A stretch of DNA of 19,651 nucleotides from JBBFMJ01 sp037441225 (GTDB lineage Bacteria; Acidobacteriota; Thermoanaerobaculia; UBA2201): contig JBBISU010000060.1 in the NCBI GenBank assembly GCA_037441225.1, positions 1 to 19,651 of the forward strand, written 5' to 3'. Position 1 is the first letter of the stretch, and every line of letters begins with the position of its first letter. The position numbers and the translations under genes are program-made. The notes under the pieces were generated by a model, which ran no database searches, was not told the origin of the DNA, and worked only from the letters and a program-made list of their open reading frames with translations. Shown piece by piece: positions 15,210 to 19,651 of this stretch.

Positions 15210-18023
15210 TTAAAAAGAAACTCTTATTAAAATTTGCCCAGTCCTTGGTGCACCTGCAAGGTTAGGCACTCCAAAATCATCCCTTAATATCTTTTCTCCT
15301 GTATTTTTATCTGTTGTGTAATAAGTAAAATTATCAGTTGTCCTGTTTGAACTATTAAATAAATTATAAACTGCAAATCCTGCTTCTATTTTACTCTTTG
15401 AAAAGGGAAATGTTTTTGTAAACCTTATATCAAAGGTCTTAAAATAGGGCTGCCTGAAACTATTCCTTGGGAAATGGTAACCATTATATTCTGCCCTGTC
15501 TGTATAATATCCATCACCATTTTCATCTATGTCCGAATAAGCAGTATAAGGAATTCCTGATCTTATAATTCCAATTGCTGAAAATTTAAAATCAAAGGGC
15601 AGATTCCAAATAAAATATGATACCCATTTATGTCTTATATCATAATTTGAGGGTCCCCAATCATTGTTTAAATAATATTGGTCTTCTGGAAAATCACCAC
15701 TTGTTGAAACAGATCTTTCATTTGAATCATTATCCTTTGAATTTGACCAAGTGTAGGATGTTTGAAATAAAATTTTTGAGGATTGATATTTAAAAGATAA
15801 AGAAAGTGATTTGTATTTTCCTTCTGCATCTGTTAAAAATTCAATTATCCTCCCAAAATTTGGATTTGGTTTGTTTTTTGAATCATATTTATGCCTTCCA
15901 TCAGGAAGTGTTTCTTTTATATTTAAATTCTTATCTCTCTTTCTTTCAAGGTTTTGAAATTTCCCCCAGCTTCCTTCAAGGGAAAAAGAAAAACCTTTAA
16001 AGATTTCTCTTTCATAACCCAAAAAATATCTTAAAACCTCTGGTTGTTCATAATTCTTTGAAAAAATATAAATATCAGGTGTTAAGGCAGTAAGCCCTTC
16101 TGGGGAATCAATTATGTTAGGAAAAGTAGGAAAACCTGGGTCTGTTGGTTTTAAACGAACCCTTATAACCCTTATCCCATTATTTAAAAAAGCATTTGCA
16201 ATAAGTAAAGCAGGTGTATTTCCAAAATATTTTCCTGCCCCTCCTCTTATTACGCTTTTCCCATTTCCTAATGGATCATAAGCAAAAGAAAACCTTGGTG
16301 CAAAATTGTTTTTATCCTTTGGTATATTTCCTGTTTCAGGTTCTTTTTCATTTATCTGATCTGGTTTGGGGTTCTCTTGATATTCATATCTTAAACCAAA
16401 CCTTAAAGTCAATTTAGGAAAAACTTTCCATTCATCTTGTAAATAAAAGTTATAAAAGTTTATCCTGAAAGAAACAAAACCATTTGTTAAAGAAAAAGCT
16501 TGAGTAAAATCCCTTGGCTTTCCAGCAAAAAAATCATCCCAAGAAGCATATCTGTAAGAGCCAGCTTGGTATCTGAAAAAAGAATTTTCATATTTTATAG
16601 AAGAAATATCCAGACCTGCTCTTAAATTATGATTTTTATAAAAATAATTTAAATTGTCTATTATTTGAAATCTTTTTTCTTGGGTATTATTTGGAAGATA
16701 ATTTTTCTGCCCAAAGACAGCATCATAGTTTCCTATTATAACCTCTGGAATTGATGTGGAATTTGGCTCCCTTGGCCTTTCCTCATTAGCATATTGAACT
16801 ATCAATTCATTTGATAAAGAAAAGGAAAGCATTGAAATCAAATTTCCAACAAAGGTATGGAAATTGTTTTTTTCAATTCCATTGTTAGACCAGCCAGTTG
16901 TTCTATAATTATCTGTTGTATTTTCACCTTTATTATTTGAATAATTGTATCTTAAAGAAAGAAAATTGTTATTAGTAACTTGAGATGTAATCTTTCCTAA
17001 CAAAACCATTTGATCATTTGTTTGATCAATTATCCCTGTTTCCTTTTCCAAATCAATAAATTGCTCTAAATAATTTCTATTTTCTTCCTTTTCAAGTGCT
17101 CCAGTTGGATCGTTAAACTCCCTAAAAGTTGGAGTTGTTAGAAGTTGTCCATCATAAGATAAAAAATAATGCATCTCATCCTTATAAATTGGTCCTCCTA
17201 AAGCACCTCCAAATTGGTTTTCTTCAAAATCTTCTGCTTCCATTCCGTTTGCATCTTTTCCAGTTAAATTTTTGTCTTTATAATACCAAAATACTTCGCC
17301 TTTTAAATCATTTGTGCCTGACTTTGTAATTGCATTTATGAGCCCTCCTGTTGCTTGACCGAATTGAGCACTAAATGTTTCTTGTGAAACTTGGAAGGTT
17401 TCAATTGCAGACATTGAAAAAGTAAATGGTGGTCTTACACCACCTCTTTCTTCCCCAAAAAAGGAACTATTGTTATCAGCACCATCTACTTGAAAAGAAT
17501 TTGATATTCCTCTTGCCCCAGAGATATGAACTCTTTCATTGGAATCAATATGTGATTTTGGTGCAAGAATTATGAGATCTGTGAAATCCCTGCCATTTAT
17601 TGGAAGCATATCAATTTCTTCCTTATCTACTATTACTTTACTGTCTCCAGAAGTTGTTTCAACCCTATCCCTTTCTGCCTTTGCTTCTATTTCTTCTCCA
17701 AATCTTTGTAAAGTAAAGATAAAATTATTCTCAGAACCCAATTTTAATTGAAATTCATATTCAATTGGATTATACCCTTCAGCTTGAATTGTTATTTTGT
17801 AAAACCCAACTGGTAAAAATTCTATGAGAAAATTCCCACCCTCTTCAGTATTTGTTTCAAATTTTATACCTTTATTTAAATCAACTACTAAAACTACTGC
17901 CTTTGGAATTGGCTGTTTTTCTTTGTTTAATACAATTCCTTTAATCCTTCCACCTGCCATATTTGATTGAGCAAAAAAATTTGATGAAACCAGTAAAACT
18001 AAAAATAATTTTAAAAGTTTCAT
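15210..18023 (-). CDS. TonB-dependent receptor, Oar-like, with N-terminal carboxypeptidase-regulatory-like domain
   Basis: The 937-residue outer-membrane protein has a signal peptide (about residues 1-20, ending FFAQS). A beta-sandwich carboxypeptidase-regulatory-like domain follows (26-107, GRIKGIVLNKEKQPIPKAVV). Next is a plug domain (about 125-240) with LPINGRDFTDL, ISGARGISNSFQVDGADNN and FSAQFGQATGGLINAITKSG. The rest is a long beta-barrel ending in RVSF; the terminal Phe is the usual signal for the BAM insertion machinery. This order is that of Oar-like receptors, abundant in Acidobacteriota, Myxococcota and Bacteroidota. The ligand is unknown; peptides, glycans or metal complexes are possible. 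An AGGAGG site precedes the ATG. It heads an operon with the HEAT and HD-like genes. Confidence 0.93.
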   Translation of the reverse strand: MKLLKLFLVLLVSSNFFAQSNMAGGRIKGIVLNKEKQPIPKAVVLVVDLNKGIKFETNTEEGGNFLIEFLPVGFYKITIQAEGYNPIEYEFQLKLGSENNFIFTLQRFGEEIEAKAERDRVETTSGDSKVIVDKEEIDMLPINGRDFTDLIILAPKSHIDSNERVHISGARGISNSFQVDGADNNSSFFGEERGGVRPPFTFSMSAIETFQVSQETFSAQFGQATGGLINAITKSGTNDLKGEVFWYYKDKNLTGKDANGMEAEDFEENQFGGALGGPIYKDEMHYFLSYDGQLLTTPTFREFNDPTGALEKEENRNYLEQFIDLEKETGIIDQTNDQMVLLGKITSQVTNNNFLSLRYNYSNNKGENTTDNYRTTGWSNNGIEKNNFHTFVGNLISMLSFSLSNELIVQYANEERPREPNSTSIPEVIIGNYDAVFGQKNYLPNNTQEKRFQIIDNLNYFYKNHNLRAGLDISSIKYENSFFRYQAGSYRYASWDDFFAGKPRDFTQAFSLTNGFVSFRINFYNFYLQDEWKVFPKLTLRFGLRYEYQENPKPDQINEKEPETGNIPKDKNNFAPRFSFAYDPLGNGKSVIRGGAGKYFGNTPALLIANAFLNNGIRVIRVRLKPTDPGFPTFPNIIDSPEGLTALTPDIYIFSKNYEQPEVLRYFLGYEREIFKGFSFSLEGSWGKFQNLERKRDKNLNIKETLPDGRHKYDSKNKPNPNFGRIIEFLTDAEGKYKSLSLSFKYQSSKILFQTSYTWSNSKDNDSNERSVSTSGDFPEDQYYLNNDWGPSNYDIRHKWVSYFIWNLPFDFKFSAIGIIRSGIPYTAYSDIDENGDGYYTDRAEYNGYHFPRNSFRQPYFKTFDIRFTKTFPFSKSKIEAGFAVYNLFNSSNRTTDNFTYYTTDKNTGEKILRDDFGVPNLAGAPRTGQILIRVSF

Positions 18024-18040
18024 AAATACCTCCTAAAATA

Positions 18041-18070
18041 AATATATCATAAAAAAGGTATATTTTTCAA
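18041..18070 (-). promoter_or_regulatory. Promoter of the TonB-dependent receptor operon
   Basis: On the minus strand TTGAAA (18070-18065) and TATATT (18046-18041) are 18 bases apart, and TGA before the hexamer makes an extended -10. The predicted start lies about ten bases before the ATG, directly at the AGGAGG ribosome site. Confidence 0.5.
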
Positions 18071-18100
18071 ATCTCACCTTCTTTGGTCATACTCTAAATA

Positions 18101-18109
18101 TGCTATAAT
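18101..18109 (+). promoter_or_regulatory. Extended -10 promoter of the radical SAM gene at 18116 (leaderless geometry)
   Basis: TGCTATAAT is a perfect extended -10, with the hexamer at 18104-18109. Six bases (TAGGCT) separate it from the ATG at 18116, so transcription should begin at the start codon. The upstream -35 region shows no good match. The AGG two bases before the ATG is too close to serve as a ribosome site. Confidence 0.6.
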
Positions 18110-18115
18110 TAGGCT

Positions 18116-19579
18116 ATGCCTGAATTTGGTTGGGATAAAGTTACAGAAGAAGATAAAGAAAAAATCCTTAAGGGGATGAAAAATGGAAAAATTTACAATT
18201 TTCCAAAATCAATTGAAATTGACTGGACAGATCGATGCAACATAGAATGCCTTTTTTGCTGGCAGAAGCCAATGCTTAAAGGAGATGAAATTCCCTTTGA
18301 AACTTTAAAAAAAATTTTTAAGGAAATGGAAATTTTGGGTGTCAAAACACTTCAAGTTTCGGGGGGTGGGGAGCCTCTTTTTCATAAAGATATTGAAAAA
18401 ATCCTGGAAAATTTAAAAGAATATTCCTTTCAAATTGGTACTTTAACAACAAATGGCATTTTAATAAATAAAAAAATACATAAAAAGCTTCTTTCTTTAA
18501 CAAGAAATCAGATCACCATATCTTTAAATTTTCATAAAGCTTCCACATATAAAGAAATTATGAAAACACCTGAAAAAAATTTCTACCTTATTTTAGAAAA
18601 TATAAAAGGAATTGTAGAAGAAAAAAAATCCATAAAAAAAGATAAACCCCTTATAATTTTGCAATATTTAATCAATGGTGAAAACTGGATAGAACTTTTG
18701 GAAATGATGAAGCTTGCCCAGGAACTTGGAGTGGATGGGGTAGCTTTTAATCCTTTATGTCTCTGGAATAAAAAGAGAGAATTATTTATAGAAAGAAAAG
18801 AAGAATTTTTAAAAAAAGTAAAAGAAGTTTATGAGATGGACAAAAATGGAATAATATGGAATCTTTATACTTTAGTTCCAGAAATTAATGTGGAAATCCA
18901 ACTTTTAAGAGAAAAATATTTTAAAGGCAAATATCCAAGATCCTCTGTGATGGAAAGAAATTTCAATTGCCTTCAAAATTTTTGCATCTTTCCCTGGTTT
19001 GCAATGCATATAAAAGCAAATGGAAATGTATACCCTTGCTGTGTATTGCTAAACCCTTCTTTTAAACCCTTAGGAAATGTATACAAAAATTCCTTAAAGG
19101 AAATATGGGAAGGAAGGGAATTTGAAAAACTTAGGAAAAATATGTATATATTTTTAAAGGAACAAAAACCAAAAAAAATAAACCTTTTCCCCATTTCAAT
19201 TTTTAAAAAATTTAAAAGTTTCAATCTTCCAAAAGTTTGCAAAGATAAAGGCTCTTGTTTTTTAAGAGCCCTTCCATACCTTGAGGATACAGAATTTTGC
19301 CTTTTAATAGATGAACTTTTTAAAAGAAAAAATAAAATTAATGTAAATTTTCCTGGATTTTTAAAGGATGATGCCTATGCCCTTATAGAAGGTGAAGCAG
19401 GAGAAAGAAAAAAAATAGAAATAAGGATAAACAGGGTTTTTGCAGGTCTTGTCAATCCAGATAAAAGAAAATTTAAATTTGAATTTTTGCCAAATCCATT
19501 AAATGAAGGCTTTCATTTAATTGAAATTTTTGATGAAAAAGGAAATCTTTTGGCAGAAAAAATTGTTGAAAAAGTTTAA
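18116..19579 (+). CDS. Radical SAM/SPASM protein with C-terminal beta-rich extension
   Basis: The 487-residue protein carries the radical SAM CX3CX2C motif at Cys41, Cys45 and Cys48 (DRCNIECLFCWQ) and a GGGEP motif at 83-87. A SPASM-type region follows from about 285 (FNCLQNFC, then NGNVYPCC near 307, then LKEIWEGREF), and a last Cys pair (VCKDKGSC) near 375-381 should complete auxiliary Fe-S clusters. About 90 further residues form a predicted beta-rich domain with FKFEFLPNPLNEGFHLIEIFDEKGN, resembling an Ig-like module and unusual for this family. The substrate is unknown. Transcription is divergent from the TonB receptor, and a further gene follows after five bases. The start lacks a ribosome site, in line with a leaderless mRNA. 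Confidence 0.88.
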   Translation: MPEFGWDKVTEEDKEKILKGMKNGKIYNFPKSIEIDWTDRCNIECLFCWQKPMLKGDEIPFETLKKIFKEMEILGVKTLQVSGGGEPLFHKDIEKILENLKEYSFQIGTLTTNGILINKKIHKKLLSLTRNQITISLNFHKASTYKEIMKTPEKNFYLILENIKGIVEEKKSIKKDKPLIILQYLINGENWIELLEMMKLAQELGVDGVAFNPLCLWNKKRELFIERKEEFLKKVKEVYEMDKNGIIWNLYTLVPEINVEIQLLREKYFKGKYPRSSVMERNFNCLQNFCIFPWFAMHIKANGNVYPCCVLLNPSFKPLGNVYKNSLKEIWEGREFEKLRKNMYIFLKEQKPKKINLFPISIFKKFKSFNLPKVCKDKGSCFLRALPYLEDTEFCLLIDELFKRKNKINVNFPGFLKDDAYALIEGEAGERKKIEIRINRVFAGLVNPDKRKFKFEFLPNPLNEGFHLIEIFDEKGNLLAEKIVEKV

Positions 19580-19584
19580 TTTTT

Positions 19585-19651
19585 ATGGAAATTTACAAAA
19601 ATTTATTTAAAAGACAAGATGTTTTTAAATGTTATTATGAAACACATAAAA
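19585..19651 (+). CDS. Start of an unidentified gene, cut by the window edge
   Basis: An ATG five bases after the radical SAM stop opens a frame of 22 codons (MEIYKNLFKRQDVFKCYYET and on) that is still open at the edge. Codon use matches the neighbours, and the tight spacing suggests co-transcription with the radical SAM gene. No ribosome site is visible and too little is present to name a family. Confidence 0.5.
   Translation, partial: MEIYKNLFKRQDVFKCYYETHK

Noticed and set aside
19589..19604. 16-base match to 5339-5354 within the A-tract array
   Set aside because: It is low-complexity A/T sequence. Chance is likely in DNA this AT-rich, and no longer repeat surrounds it.

Overview
The window is AT-rich (roughly 30% GC by eye), and most genes lie head to tail on the minus strand with short gaps or overlaps. 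It looks like one chromosomal contig from a Gram-negative, diderm bacterium: it carries an Oar-like TonB-dependent receptor ending in Phe, secreted proteins and a bacterial SMC. The Oar-type receptor, the HEAT-repeat/HD-GYP-like pair and the secreted Ig/FN3/IPT protein are the kind of content seen in Acidobacteriota or Aminicenantota-type lineages. That assignment is inference, because no rRNA or tRNA is present. No insertion sequence, CRISPR array, tRNA or integrase was seen.

Layout. 1-3668 (-) is the 5' part of a very large secreted, cysteine-rich multidomain protein that runs off the left edge. Divergent from it, 3728-4803 (+) is a radical SAM/SPASM enzyme split by a one-base frameshift at an A7 run. 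4804-5590 holds no normal gene, but it contains a small-ORF cluster on the minus strand with its own promoter-like sequence and good Shine-Dalgarno (SD) sites, plus helically phased A-tracts. 8112-5591 (-) is a tight four-gene operon: pyruvoyl-dependent arginine decarboxylase, agmatinase, a V4R/HNOB-like sensor-type protein and a HAD phosphatase. The first two genes give arginine -> agmatine -> putrescine. A weak terminator closes the operon. 12442-8155 (-) is a zinc-ribbon/TM2 membrane protein, a secreted thermonuclease-family protein and the chromosome-segregation ATPase SMC. 18023-12505 (-) is a TonB-dependent receptor followed, with no gap, by a HEAT-repeat protein and a protein resembling a catalytically dead HD-GYP domain; the last two appear to share an N-terminal domain. 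18116-19579 (+), divergent from the receptor, is an intact radical SAM/SPASM protein with an extra C-terminal beta-rich domain. A further gene begins at 19585 and runs off the right edge.

Regulation. Several putative promoters carry an extended -10 (TGN before a TATAAT-like hexamer). At the arginine decarboxylase and the 18116 radical SAM gene the -10 hexamer sits exactly six bases before the ATG, and no SD is present, which suggests leaderless mRNAs. The TM2 and TonB-receptor genes instead have strong AGGAGG sites, with predicted leaders barely longer than the SD itself.
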